Positions 1-13,300 of a DNA stretch of 64,000 nucleotides are shown piece after piece (position 1 is the first letter of the stretch; the number at the start of each line of letters is the position of its first letter). This DNA is from Hofstenia miamia (taxonomy: Eukaryota > Xenacoelomorpha > Acoela). The stretch lies in contig SCFE01000051.1 of the NCBI GenBank assembly GCA_004352715.1, forward strand, positions 1,304,414 to 1,368,413, given 5' to 3'. The translations under genes and the position numbers were made by a program. The notes under the pieces were generated by a model. That model did no database searches and was not told where the DNA came from. It was given only the letters and a program-made list of their open reading frames with translations.

Positions 1-2040
1 GATTTCATGAATCAGTGATGAAATCCAAATTTGATTTCTGTCTTACACAATAAATTTTAAATTATATTCATGTTTTATTTAAGATTCCTTAGTCTTTATC
101 AATATAGTTGAGCCAAACGCTCATGACTTAAGTATTTTTGAATTATATTTTAAAAAACATCTGTTCATTTTTATAATAAAAAGTGTATTTTAACAACTCA
201 TAATAAGAACCTTCTTGTAATGGCAAAGATAGACTTAGAATAGATAGACTGAGAATTTTATCTAATGCAATATAATTAAATTTTATTAAATACAAAAGGT
301 GCTTAAATTTTTTTTAACATTGAAGACTAAGTGAACTGATGAGTTTTCATAAGATTGAAATAGTTATAAAAGACTTTTTCAGTACTGTGCTACAATCTGA
401 CCTACCTGACAAAGAAGGAGTTGTAGAGATGCACGTCATAAAATTAAATGGCATGTTCAATGTTTTTATAATTGAAACAAAATCATTATTGTTGTGCATT
501 TTACTGTTTTCTTGACACTAGTAATTACTCGAATTAAAACTGTTTGAAACTCTTGTATTTAGCACTAAACATTTTGGCAGCACATGCAAAGCTGTACATA
601 TTTAATGACTTATTATGCAATAGATTACGCAAGCTGACGATCATGTTAAATATTGACTGTAACGAATTTAATTCAATATTGAATTTTCACTCGTTTTGAA
701 AAAAATAATTTTGTGAAATAAGATTCACAGCAACTAAAATTAGTTGCAAAACCTCTATAATTAAATGCATGTGGTTGAAAACGTTTCTCTATAATTAAAG
801 TTTTTGGATTAACATTAACTCCAATTATGTCTGGTGCTCATGTTAAGGAATAAAACGTTTCCATGCCTTTTGGCAAATTTGAAAATTGGGAATCATGGAT
901 TGGTGTATTGGTGAGCATGCTTTAATTAAATTTTAAAAATTTCTCCGAAAGTGTATTGGTTTCAATTCTCCCCCTAGCCAAATGTTTATTTATAAGGTTT
1001 TCAGCCAATGGAAGCAACAGAGAACTTTGCCTGTTCTTTATATTTGCAAAAACATTCAAAATCTATTAAGGTTTGTCGTGTCGTGCACAAGATCAGAGGC
1101 ACGATTCGATAGAACGGAACTAGAAGAAAAAGGAGACCTCCTCTATCACTTGGTACTTCCAGATAGAGCATAGCATTAATATTTTTTAAGCTATAATCAT
1201 TTACAATTTTTTTATAGAATCATGAAACATTTTCAAAAATTTTCAGGTTGTTTCAGAAATTGATTTAAATTTTTCTTATATATGCAGTGTGAAGCAATTT
1301 TTGCTAAGAATAGAAGAATAGAAGAGCTTAAAATACACCAAAAATGAAGAAGTAGGCAGGGCCCATTTCAGTTCTTAACAATTTTTTTGATATTTAATGA
1401 ATTTTAAAAAATTCTAATCGAAAATCATTAAAATTATTACAGTCGTTTTCTAAATTCATTTATTAATTGCTTAATTCTAACAACATAATTCATGCCAATA
1501 TTTCAATTCTAATTGCAGCGAATTGACCTGTTTAACTGTAATTACCTTGTCGATACAAAGAGCACCTTGACAACATAGATTGTTGTACTCATTCTGTTAT
1601 TCTATGACCAAATGCCTTAAAATGCTTCTAAGCATCTTTCAACTTCTTATATGTTTTTCTTTTCTACGTAAGTTTCTTATCGTAAACTATGACATTAATT
1701 TATATCTTCTCCTAAACCCTATTTCATTGCATTATGATTATGAACGGTTTTGGATTAGAATTTTTTTTTGCTTACTGCATTTTAATAACTGCATGTAAGA
1801 ATTTCGCGATCAATCTCAGTGATATTTCATGGCATCATAAATTTCCAATGAATTAACAACGAAATGATTAAGCCTTAGGTATTGTGAAAAAAAACTTAAT
1901 TATAGAGCTGCGTGTAGCGAATTCTAAGGTTTTCAACTATATTTTAAGCAATTTGATTCACTTGTAGCAGTAGCCTTGGCTATGCACTTTTCATCTTAAT
2001 ACTTATATTGTGTACAATTTCCTTCTATATTATATGTGCA
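1..2040. other. Upstream intron or flank, no recognised exon
   Basis: AT-rich sequence without a domain exon of either class and without a convincing ORF. The part near 1100-1260 belongs to an interspersed repeat seen twice more at 3770-3960 and 4270-4349. It is most likely intron, because exon 1 is an internal-type exon, but it cannot be told apart from intergenic DNA. Confidence 0.5.
1100..1260 (+). repeat. Interspersed repeat family, copy 1
   Basis: The stretch around 'ctcctctatcacttggtact', followed by 'gcattaat..ttttttaagctata' and 'tttttatagaatcatgaaa', matches in order and spacing two further copies at 3770-3960 and 4270-4349. It is the most diverged copy. No ORF or terminal structure was found, so the element class is unknown. 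Confidence 0.6.
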
Positions 2041-2342
2041 NNNNNNNNNNNNNNNNNNNNNNNNNNNNNNNNNNNNNNNNNNNNNNNNNNNNNNNNNNNN
2101 NNNNNNNNNNNNNNNNNNNNNNNNNNNNNNNNNNNNNNNNNNNNNNNNNNNNNNNNNNNNNNNNNNNNNNNNNNNNNNNNNNNNNNNNNNNNNNNNNNNN
2201 NNNNNNNNNNNNNNNNNNNNNNNNNNNNNNNNNNNNNNNNNNNNNNNNNNNNNNNNNNNNNNNNNNNNNNNNNNNNNNNNNNNNNNNNNNNNNNNNNNNN
2301 NNNNNNNNNNNNNNNNNNNNNNNNNNNNNNNNNNNNNNNNNN
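2041..2342. other. Assembly gap (302 N)
   Basis: Run of N immediately before the first domain exon. It hides the splice acceptor and the first few residues of exon 1. Confidence 0.99.
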
Positions 2343-2595
2343 TCGAGTTTCAGTGCAACTCTGACCCAACAATCATCGACGACTACTACTGTTACTGGGC
2401 AGTTGAATGCTGATGTCACTCAAAACTACACAATAATTGAAACAACCGATTCATCTTTGAATGTTACACTAATAAACGTAACAGCAAGTACAGACACAGA
2501 ATTCAACATCACACAGCTTCTCCCGGGAAGAGTTTATACCTTCAAAGCAATAACTCTCGCTCTTAATGAAAGTAGTTCTAAGAAATTCTGCACAA
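2343..2595 (+). CDS. Exon 1 (5' partial): class B FN3-like domain
   Basis: Eighty-four codons are readable and the domain is nearly complete; only the opening Lys-Pro-x segment is lost in the gap. It shows the class B hallmarks: a Thr-rich early strand, the turn Leu-Leu-Pro-Gly-Arg-Val-Tyr-Thr-Phe, and a terminal Phe-Cys-Thr followed by one base and the donor gtatgt. Five Asn-x-Ser/Thr sites are present (NYT, NVT twice, NIT, NES). By the alternation rule the next exon should be class A, yet the next one found, 6 kb downstream, is also class B. Confidence 0.8.
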
Positions 2596-4350
2596 GTATG
2601 TCTCTTTAGAATAAATTTATATTGAGCTGTGTTCACAACTATTTTTTTAACGGATTTTAGATATTTGACATTGCTTAACGAAACAACATCGATTAGAAAT
2701 GAAACTCAGCAAATACATCCAATACCCTTTGCTAAATAATTTTAATTCTGGACAACAAGCAGTGATTTATTACTCTTCCTCGAACCCTTTATCATCTTAA
2801 GTTAAGTATATAAATACGGAAAGTTAGATATATATTTAGTCATTGCAAAATCACTTTATACATGTATCTATATCAGATTTATTTAAACAATAAATATGTC
2901 AAACCAGCCTGTAGGGCTTGACATGTATTGCATCATATAGTGGCTGAGAAGAAACAAGCCAATGTCTTCCAAGTGAATTAGTTAGCAAGATAAAAGCGAT
3001 GCAGTTTCAGAAATTTGAATTGAATTTCTTTGTGTTTGGGCAACATGGACATCAGGTCGGATGGATGGCTGTGTATCTTTGGTAGTAGAGATGAGCCAAG
3101 AAGCTACATAAAACAAACGTTCCTTGGTTCTTCAATTCCGTTAATCTCTCTATTACTGTGAAATAACTTAGAGTAATTTCTTGTTGAAATCGGTTACAAT
3201 CAACGAGTTACGTAAAATGAGCTGGATTTCACAAATAATTCTGCATTCTAAAGGCTTGTTGACAATCACGAAAACACTTTACCCTAACAAGCTATGATGC
3301 CAAAAATCACTAAAGATTTGAGTAAAATCAGACACAGATATGATGAGCGATGATTGGGACTGACGTAGAAAATCAGAAGACGGTTTTTTATTTTGGAAAT
3401 TTTTAGATATTGAAGTGGACAACAATTTCTTCCCAATTCATCAAGAACATAACCTCGATGTTGATAACAAAAGATTTTTATTAGAAGATTATCTCGAAAA
3501 ATAAATAATTCAAAGATATGCTCTTACAAAGAATTTTCTCCAAGCCTATTTCCAAATGTGAAAATCTTGGGGCATGGGTAGGTCTATTAGGGACATACTT
3601 TAATGCCATGTTGAAAATTTCTATTAAAGTTTATTACTGTGGCAGAGATTGTTGAAAAGATTAACAAGTTTTCTTAGAAATTTTCAAATTTTTGAAAAAG
3701 ATTGAAATTTTCTCCATACCTAGTGTTACTGTATTTAGAAAGTTTTGAGCCTCTGGTGGCAAAAGTACAGGGTCGCGGGGCTAGAGCGCGGATTTAGAGC
3801 GAAAAAGAAAAAAAGAGACTCTCATCTATCATGTGGTGCTTTTGGATTGAGCACACCATTAATTGTTTTTGAGCTATAGGCGTTTAAAACATTTTTATAG
3901 GTTCATGAAAATTTTTTAAAAATCACCAGATTGCTTAAGGTTAAGTAACCTCAATTACAATTTTTCAACGACTCAGTTTATATTTAGCAAGTTAAGAGAG
4001 AACCAGCTAGTAACAAAAAAAGCAAGCCTGAAATATTTACACATGCGCTTAAATTCCAACAGCTGAACACGGAAAATTGAAGGAAATTTATTTTATTCTT
4101 AGTAATTTTTTATAGACAATATTCATACAGGACATATTGCAATGTACACCCGATACTTAGAAAGAAGACTTTAGTTTTGAGGAAACCTAAATTTAATGCA
4201 TTTGCCCATCGTTTGCTTCCAATTAAAATGAAATACCGCAGATAAATTTTTGAATAGCGGATGCCTAATTAAGAAAAGAAAGAAGAGACTCTCATCTATC
4301 ATGTGGTGCTTTCAGATTGAGAACACTATTAATAGTTTTTGAGCTATAGN

Positions 4351-4383
<33 letters not shown>

Positions 4384-7300
4384 TGGACTGATTTAAATGG
4401 GTGACTTGGGTTCATTTGCATAAAGCAAAATTTCGGAAATATAATGTGTTTACTCCTCATTATGATAAACAATGAGACTTGTACTGCCTCTAACTTGATG
4501 TAATATAACGTTGTGCAGTTTTATTGACTCACAAAATATAGCTGTAATAAATCCAAGGGAATAGGGATACGATGATCATGATAACCAATACCACAATTTT
4601 TAAAGAATTTGATGACTGTTTCACATACGTCTCTCAATGCCTGTGAGCTTTTTATCTCCACAAAACAGCGCAAACCCCATGCAGCATCAAGACAAAAGTT
4701 TATCAAGAATATCAGCATCCCCATTGCCTACTTGCATTCATGAAGAGGAATTATGACATCAAGTATTGACTTAGGAACGCTTTACCATAGAAACAATTCT
4801 AGTTTCTTTGTACAATGTACATTCAATTGAAAAGCTTTACTATAATCACTAATTTCCTAAAGTTCTCGAGCAGTTAGAAATGGTTTGAGGCAAAATTTAC
4901 CTTAATTTTTATTCAACGACAGGAATTAATAGCTAGAACTTTTAACTGAACAATGAAAGCTTTCAACAGTCAAGTTATAATAAAATTGAAAGTGCTTTAT
5001 CTACACTCTTGAGAAAATAAATAGTTTTGATGATGTGAAATGCACACTAGATACCAAGAATTTAACAGTGCTTAGATCAATCTATGATAAGCATAGTTAG
5101 AGAATGAAAGAAATTAGCAATGTACACGGAACCTGTGAATGATTAAGCGATTATAGTCTCACTACAGGCTCTAAAAACAGAAGTAATTTTATTTTGCAGT
5201 TTTGCAAGTTTGTCATCTTTTCGAGCCACTAAATCTTGTTTGTTATTCTCATCAATAAATCAAGATGGTTAATCAGTACATTTAATGTTTGTTCCAGCTG
5301 GGACGTCCTCTATGAAGGTTGTACATTATTAATTACGATCTATCACATGCAGTATATGAACAAGAAAGAAAAATAATGATTTTACTTATTTGATTGGAGA
5401 GAAAGAGATCAGTAAAATTAAATAAATCCAATCAAATTCTCATTGGATCATGTTTGACTTCATACTTAACTCATGTTGGTGCATAATATATAATGTACAA
5501 AAACAACTATATACTGATGAGTATAAATTCAAGCATTTTACTAAACAATGTACAATTATTACTTAACAAATATTCAAGAAAAACTATCAATCCTAAATCC
5601 TCATTGCAATACTAGTTTTGTACTTGGCAATAAAAAAAGATATACAAGAAATTCTCTTGCCAATCCTAAGTTTAAACATTTCTCGAAACAACATACACAT
5701 TTTACTTAATAGTTAATAATACCTACGTAAAATCAGCTTCATCACAAACAATATACAGAGCATGCCAAATTCTAAAACAATTATAAATAAAAGTACTTTT
5801 AAAAATTCAGAGAAACTTAAACTAACACATCATAAAGATGGAAATATCTTAATTCATGCAACATTTTTATACAGGCCAATCAAACCTTCCTTTTTAGTCA
5901 TTTACCTCGTAGGCCGGTGTAGACGACATACCGACTATAAAACTTGTTCATATATTGGTAATAAGAAATTACAGTATAAGCAAAAAGATTTCTTAAGTTT
6001 TTCTCAGACTTGTAAGGTGAAATGTTGCTAAATTTTTGCAAACAAGTTGTTTCGAATTTAATATATTAATTCGTTAGATAGAAAAATATTTTTACTAAAA
6101 TGTATTTTCACGTTGCACAGTACAAAGATAATTTGCAAAAATATATAAAATAGATGTCAAAGAGTAAGCATGGGAAATATTAGAAATTTTCAAATGCATC
6201 ATTAGACAATAATAGGCTATGACCATAACGTTAATATATTGAATACTTTAATAGATTTTGGAAATTTGCCGCCTATATAGTACATGTATGTATGTAAACT
6301 AGTTCGCAATGAGTAAAAATATTAAATCTGNNNNNNNNNNNNNNNNNNNNNNNNNNNNNNNNNNNNNNNNNNNNNNNNNNNNNNNNNNNNNNNNNNNNNN
6401 NNNNNNNNNNNNNNNNNNNNNNNNNNNNNNNNNNNNNNNNNNNNNNNNNNNNNNNNNNNNNNNNNNNNNNNNNNNNNNNNNNNNNNNNNNNNNNNNNNNN
6501 NNNNNNNNNNNNNNNNNNNNNNNNNNNNNNNNNNNNNNNNNNNNNNNNNNNNNNNNNNNNNNNNNNNNNNNNNNNNNNNNNNNNNNNNNNNNNNNNNNNN
6601 NNNNNNNNNNNNNNNNNNNNNNNNNNNNNNNNNNNNNNNNNNNNNNNNNNNNNNNNNNNNNNNNNNNNNNNNNNNNNNNNNNNNNNNNNNNNNNNNNNNN
6701 NNNNNNNNNNNNNNNNNNNNNNNNNNNNNNNNNNNNNNNNNNNNNNNNNNNNNNNNNNNNNNNNNNNNNNNNNNNNNNNNNNNNNNNNNNNNNNNNNNNN
6801 NNNNNNNNNNNNNNNNNNNNNNNNNNNNNNNNNNNNNNNNNNNNNNNNNNNNNNNNNNNNNNNNNNNNNNNNNNCAAGAATATGGTTTTGCAGTGCTGAA
6901 TGCTATTGGTTAAGGTAGTGATATGTCTGCTTTTGGTGCTAGGTGTCATTTCACCTATTTGTTTGCATACGATGCTGTGAATTATAATGGGCTATCATTA
7001 TTTAAAGAAATATATTTATCGCTATTTTATGTAATTACCTTAGATCCATACCTATAATAAAAATAGTTCCGTCGCTTCTAGCCAGTATCAAATTTCATTA
7101 AAATATGTAGAGTAGTTGCAATAATTTAGATATTATACAAATCCACTCTAGTATTATACGCATAGATGCCGGTTGAAAGACTAACCGTTATCCACCAAAT
7201 CCTGTGGTGACCTATTTGCCCCACGACCTGACAACAAAGCTGGAATGGGGTAAACTTTTCGTAAATCTACCAAGCCCGGCCCAAGCAAATTCGCACTCGA

Positions 7301-10300
7301 GCCGACCCGGCTCAAACTGTTTCTGACCAGACCCGGGTTGTAAGAATAAAAAACTATTTTTTCTTTATTATTTTGTACAATATTTAATATAATAGTTTAT
7401 CCAATTGAAACAAGGTTAACGTAGGATCTGATCATTCAAACTAAAATATATTAGTTCAATTTCAATAAGTGTGCATCTATATTCTGAATCTTGAGTCTTG
7501 ACCAACCACCGAAAAGGTTTGTTGACGCGATCCAGCTAATTGGTGATCCAATCCAATCTGATAAGGATTATTTTCCTCAATCCGACCCTGACCCCTCTAA
7601 TTGTTGTCCAAACCTAACCCAACCAAAGGGTCAACCCATTTTCACTCTTACTTGACAATACTCAATGTAAAAAATTGAAGATATAAGATTGGAGTCCTGG
7701 CTAAATCAGAGTAGAGTGCGTGCGCTTAAACCCAATGTCACCTGCTCAGAGTTGGAACTGGGCTTGAAAAATTTAACACCCGGGCCGAAATTTATCGTAT
7801 CCGAAATTACGTGCATGTTCAATTATTGAATAAAATGGTAGGTTGAATTCACTGCATCAATTCATGTGACGGCTTATTAGAATAATAGGTAAGCAATACC
7901 ATTACATAAAAATCGGCGTGGAAAGGAATAAAGGGAGCGCCGCACGATTAGTCTTTTGACCATAGTCAAAAGACTAAACGTGTGGCACCCCCAAAAAGTG
8001 ACTTTTGCGGTTTACGATTAGTCAAATTATGAAATAGAAATTGTTCTATTTGAAAATGACTATTAGTCAAAAGACTAACCGTGTGGCACCCAAACAATAT
8101 AATTAAAGAACTGGCTTTAGCGCGTTTTTCCTAAATAAATGACTTCAGTGTTTTCTCTTTTTACTGTTTGAATGAATAACTTGAATAAACACAAATAGTA
8201 CTTACAATAATAAATATGTAGATGACATGAGATCTCCAATGAAATATAATAATAATGCACGTTGAATACATGTACATGTAGAACATTCAAGAAAAATGTA
8301 TAAAGCGATAAGCTATGTCGCCAGGGCCCGGGCCTCATTTTTTTGTATTGATGTGGGGCGGGCCCGAGCAGAAAAAACCGGCCCGGTTCCAACTCTGCAC
8401 CTGCCGGATATCTTCAAAGCCTAAAAGCCTTATTGACCATCATGAGTTATTGTAAACAGCTATCTTTTCATTTATTACATGTAAACATTTTAATGGTTAA
8501 AATGTTTAGAAATTCAATTAAATACCATATATTATATGCGTTTAGATGAGCCATCAATAAGCCTTTCCAATCAATATGACACTATCCTTACGTTCAATTT
8601 AACAAGATACTTTTCCGTGATTTACAACTTCACTGACACCGTTACATCTACTGTCGTGGGTCAGTTTAACTCAACAAAGAGTGACTACAGTGAAGAGATA
8701 GGCGATGTCAATGTAACATCATTAACCCCGGGAACACGGTACAAAATCAACGTGATACCAATCGAAAAAGGAATTGCCAGCCTGCACATGTAAGTAACCT
8801 GACTGCAGGAAGTTGTAAAATAATATCCAAACTTAAACCGTTGTCTTTTAATTTCAGCATTCAATTTTTGTATTTTGCTAAATAATAGAAATCAATATAT
8901 TTAATTACTATTACCACTGGTATCCTATATACGTTCATCATCATTCATCATATTTTACATAATGGCTATCATTGCCATAATGTTTGGACGAAATTTAAAA
9001 TATCCCCATTATGATCTATGGATGGCTAAAAAATTTCACCTTGCCAAATAGGGCCATACCGTAAGCGGTACCTCTTGTTATTAATCTTATGTTCGTGATG
9101 AAATTGAATTTTTTTATCCTCCTTTGAAATATTTTAGTTTTTTTTGACTGTTTACACATCAGAGAGAAAAAACTTTAAACAGTGATATTTTTAGATATTG
9201 ACAAGTGCATAATGAATCATAGTAAATAATCGGAGTATTAAATCGAAATTTGTGAATTCCAATTCAACTGTATATATAAATGCAGGCAAGTTTTCAGAAT
9301 TAAGCTGACCTTGCAATTTCCTCTTTGCAATAAGAAAGAATGTAATATATTTGTCTGATGTGAAGACGACCATATTTTATACTGTTTGGGAGTCACTTTT
9401 TGGTCTACATTTTCAAATATAAATCTTAGTGCACAATTAAAAACTTTTTAGGGGGCAGCACGTTTCTTATCTGCCATATAACTAGGGCAGTACCACTAGG
9501 GCAGTACCAGAGATAAATTTGGCGCTCATGACGGATCGTTCTAATATTAATTAAGGCATGCTTATTTCAGTTAATCAGTAATCTATCCAATTCAAACGTT
9601 TTCTGTTGCTTTCTTGAATTATTAATAAAAAAATGTTAGATTTCTTAAAAAGTACATTAATCACAATATGATATTATTGTAAAAATTATTAATTGCTAAT
9701 TAGCTGAAAAAATTGGTTTTTTAAACATTGACATGATGCATATCTTTAAATTCCCCAGCCTAAGTTGTAATTCATTTAAACTTAGCATCAAAAAAGTAAT
9801 AAATGCAATGTTGTTTTAGTACCATGTGATTTGGTATTTGATGATTGGACAGTCCCAGACACTTTCGTGGATGGTGATTTAATACAGATATCATGGACTC
9901 AAAATGGTTGCACCGTTGCAAGCAGTGGCTTGACAACATCGGTTGTGTCTGCATCAAACAACAAAGATCTTGGATACGCAACATTAACAACTAGTCTTAC
10001 GTTGCCTCAAGTGAATACACCCATGGATGTCACACTCAAAGCAGTTCAATCATGTATCGACGGAACAGCTGTGGAATCTGCAAATCCTACAGTGCAATCA
10101 GTTTATGCAGGTAAAGGCTCAAATATTTTATCAGAATTTACGAAATTTTAATGTAAATTTGCTTAAAATCCAGTATGTATCATATTATGAATAACCACTT
10201 ATACGAGTTAAAATTCTAAAATACATCCAGGCTTTAATTATTCATATAGACCCTGAAACCCTATTTCTATACCGTCAACGAGATTTCGAAATTTCAGAAG

Positions 10301-13300
10301 TAAAACAAAACTACAAAGCAAATTGCAAAATTCAATCAATGTTTTTTACTTTAGAAAAAAAATGACACTCACTAACAATCAAAACAGCAAGCATATACTA
10401 TAATGCCCAGCAAAGTACATATTTATAGACATATACTTGCTCAATTGAATTAGTATTTAACAGCCTATAGGAGCACTTTTAATTTTTTTATTTTTTGTAT
10501 CAAGACGGGGGATTACCCCTGATTCTTTATCTAAAACTTCATGACATTGGGATAGATGAACATAGGTCCGTAGCCAGCATAATCATCTAAGGAGGGTCAA
10601 TGCGCATTTAGGAGGGGTTGATGGAAATTTCGGCTTTCTTTATAACATAAATTAAAATTGTTCCAAGTCCGTACACCATTATATTTTTGTTGCATCCATG
10701 GGCGTACGAGGGTTTTCTAACTTGTGAGGTCATCTAGTATAGTGATCAAGTAAGTGACCAAAGGCGGGGTGAAGTCAAAATAAACCTTAGAATTGCATTA
10801 TTACGAGCAATATTGCAACAATTGATTAACAAATTTTATTTTTACATGCTGATTTTGCTTTTAGCTTTGTTGTCTAGGGGGGATTGCCTGACCTTCCAGA
10901 GGGGGGAGGGGGGTTCGACCCCTCCTACCCCCGTGGCTACGGGCCTGGATGAACAACTTGAGCATCTTTCTTGATATTTTTAAGAAATGCTCACACATTT
11001 CATTGAAACAAATTATAATGGACTCCGGCTATAGCCCTACCATTAGTCTTTATTTTATCCAAATATTCACTTTGTTGTTCTTTAATAAATGACTATTATT
11101 TTAATTGTATTTTACACCTTAAATTTATTAGCATACACATAGAAAAAATTTTCTAGTCACACTTGTGAACACTACAACAATCAATCAAAACAAACTCATT
11201 TGTAACTGCATTTACAAGGCTATTTTTGTTTTTTATCCATTCAAAACTATAAGTAAATTGTTCTAGTTTCTGTTTTTTTCTACAATTTCTTTCTTATTCG
11301 ATCCCCAAATGTTCTCAATAGTGTTGAGTTCAAGAACATAACTGGCCAAAGCAATGGAGAAGTCTTTATCATTTTAAAATTGGCTACAACTTTTGTTATC
11401 TTCACAAATTGAGACCTGGTGCATTCACAAACTGTTCACACAGGATGAACAACTATTTTCTTTAATCTCTTTCGCATAGGCTTGTTCAAACTTCAATGTC
11501 CTAGCCTTCAATTCTTGTTTCAGCTGGGCGAATGAAAGTTCGAATATCTGATGTTCCATGTTTTTATTACACTTTCTTTTTATTACTTGGGTTACAATAT
11601 GCTATACTCCTTCTCTAATTAACATTTTTAAGCAACGTTAAGAATAATGCCCACTTTTGCAATTTTTTATCGATTTATTACCAGGATTCAGTAGACCATG
11701 TGTAAGATTGATTTCTAATTTCTGTAGGGTCTGTTTGTATATGGATTTTGGATTGAACGGTTTTAATGAAATTTTTTATTTATGTTGTTCATTGCTGTGA
11801 GATACGTTTGATTACTTAATAAGAGCATGTGGGATCAGTCGCATTATTGGACCTTAAAACAAAACACCGATGCGGAAAAGTACTTGACTAGGACCAATTT
11901 GATGTAATAATATCTCCGGTCAGGATCTTATCACATAGACAAAGACAAAGTCACAAGGGATCGGCCTTGGAAACGAGACTGATTAACTGAACAAAGAGAC
12001 AGCACCAGTGTAAGACTAACGTTAAAAATATATGATCCATCCCACAGTTGTCCATTAATGCAAAATTTTTGAAATGTACATTTGTACAATAAGTCAAGGT
12101 ATACAAAAAAATCTGATTTCTATAATAAACAACATGAACTTTTTCAATATCATATAACATTTAAATTTAGATTAGAGGTGGATGAAATATTAGTAAATGA
12201 GAATCTTTTGCAATTATTTTGAAGTGTCCATAAACATTTTGCTGCTCTGTATGTACGTCATTTAAATAGAGAAATATTTAAAAACACAGGGAAGATTTAT
12301 TTTTTTGAATATTTTAAAAATTTCAAAGATGCTCACATTCCTAATTGTCATTTGGATGTTGCCTAATGAATTTTAAACTAATTAATACATAAATAACGCC
12401 ATGCATGGACAACTAGGCTACTAGGTTGTCATGTGCGTTGAGAGAACGAAGGCCGTTTTTGACAACCGTTTGTGCAAAAGCCAAGCGTTTCAAGTGATGC
12501 ATTATAAAGTAAAAACCAAATTTTCAGCATTCTAATTATATTTAATCGACTTAACATCAAGCATATTTGATAAATAATGAATCGAATAAAAGTATGTTAA
12601 TTGCATTTTCTAAATAGTAAAACAGATAAAAGGAATTAACACTTTATTGAATACAAATGTTATTTATCAGCGTATTTAGCATACAGCAACAATAATTTTG
12701 TAATATACTATAAACCAGGTTCTATGTCTAAGCCTTCATATATGTTGATTTAAACATATTTGGTTTTTATTGCTTGCAAATTTGAAAGGAAAGTGTGTTT
12801 TTTGAGCCGATTAATAAGCCTACCTGCTTGCAACATTGATACAAGTGTTTGAATTATATTTGAGGCTTTCTTTTAGTGAAACCTGTATTTGAAGTAATAA
12901 GTGTGAATCAGAGTTATGCAACATTCAACATCAGCACTTTCATAAATGTCAACGTCACAGTCACTGAAACTGTTACTTCGCAGGTTGAGACAATTAACTC
13001 GACTTCCCAGTACATTTACTACTTCCCATTTGCAACACCTGGCAAAAGACATGTTTTTGAAGCCAAGCCTGACTATCATGGGGTAAAGGTCGACAATGTC
13101 ATCGTCTGCTCACGTAAGAGAAATTTCAGAAATTTGTGTTTAATACTTTAATTGTATATTAGTGCTAAAATATTCCATTTATTTACTGCATTTATTTGGA
13201 TTGTTCTAATTTTATTACATAGAATTTATGTAGTTTAATGTTGGAAGCCTTGGATTTAGCCATGGCAAGCGCAAAATATTTAGTCAAATCAGTTTGGTAT

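Larger units (their letters stand above)
2596..6330. other. Intron 1, left part; repeats but no exon
   Basis: No class A or class B exon was found. The Pro-Cys start after a pyrimidine-rich acceptor that marks class A is absent. It holds two copies of the interspersed repeat (3770-3960, 4270-4349), and a single-n join at 4350 followed by (TA)n. The small ORFs at 4521-4724 (minus) and 5762-6031 (plus) lack any recognisable motif and are probably chance. Confidence 0.6.

Noticed and set aside
2008-2419. ORFs running through the N block at 2041-2342
   Set aside because: Their length comes from translated N; only the class B exon after the gap is real.
6299-6949. ORFs on both strands spanning the 6331-6874 gap
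   Set aside because: Almost entirely N; no flanking coding evidence.
8117-8392. Minus-strand 91-codon ORF
   Set aside because: Overlaps the right terminus of a hAT-like miniature element and has no conserved motif.
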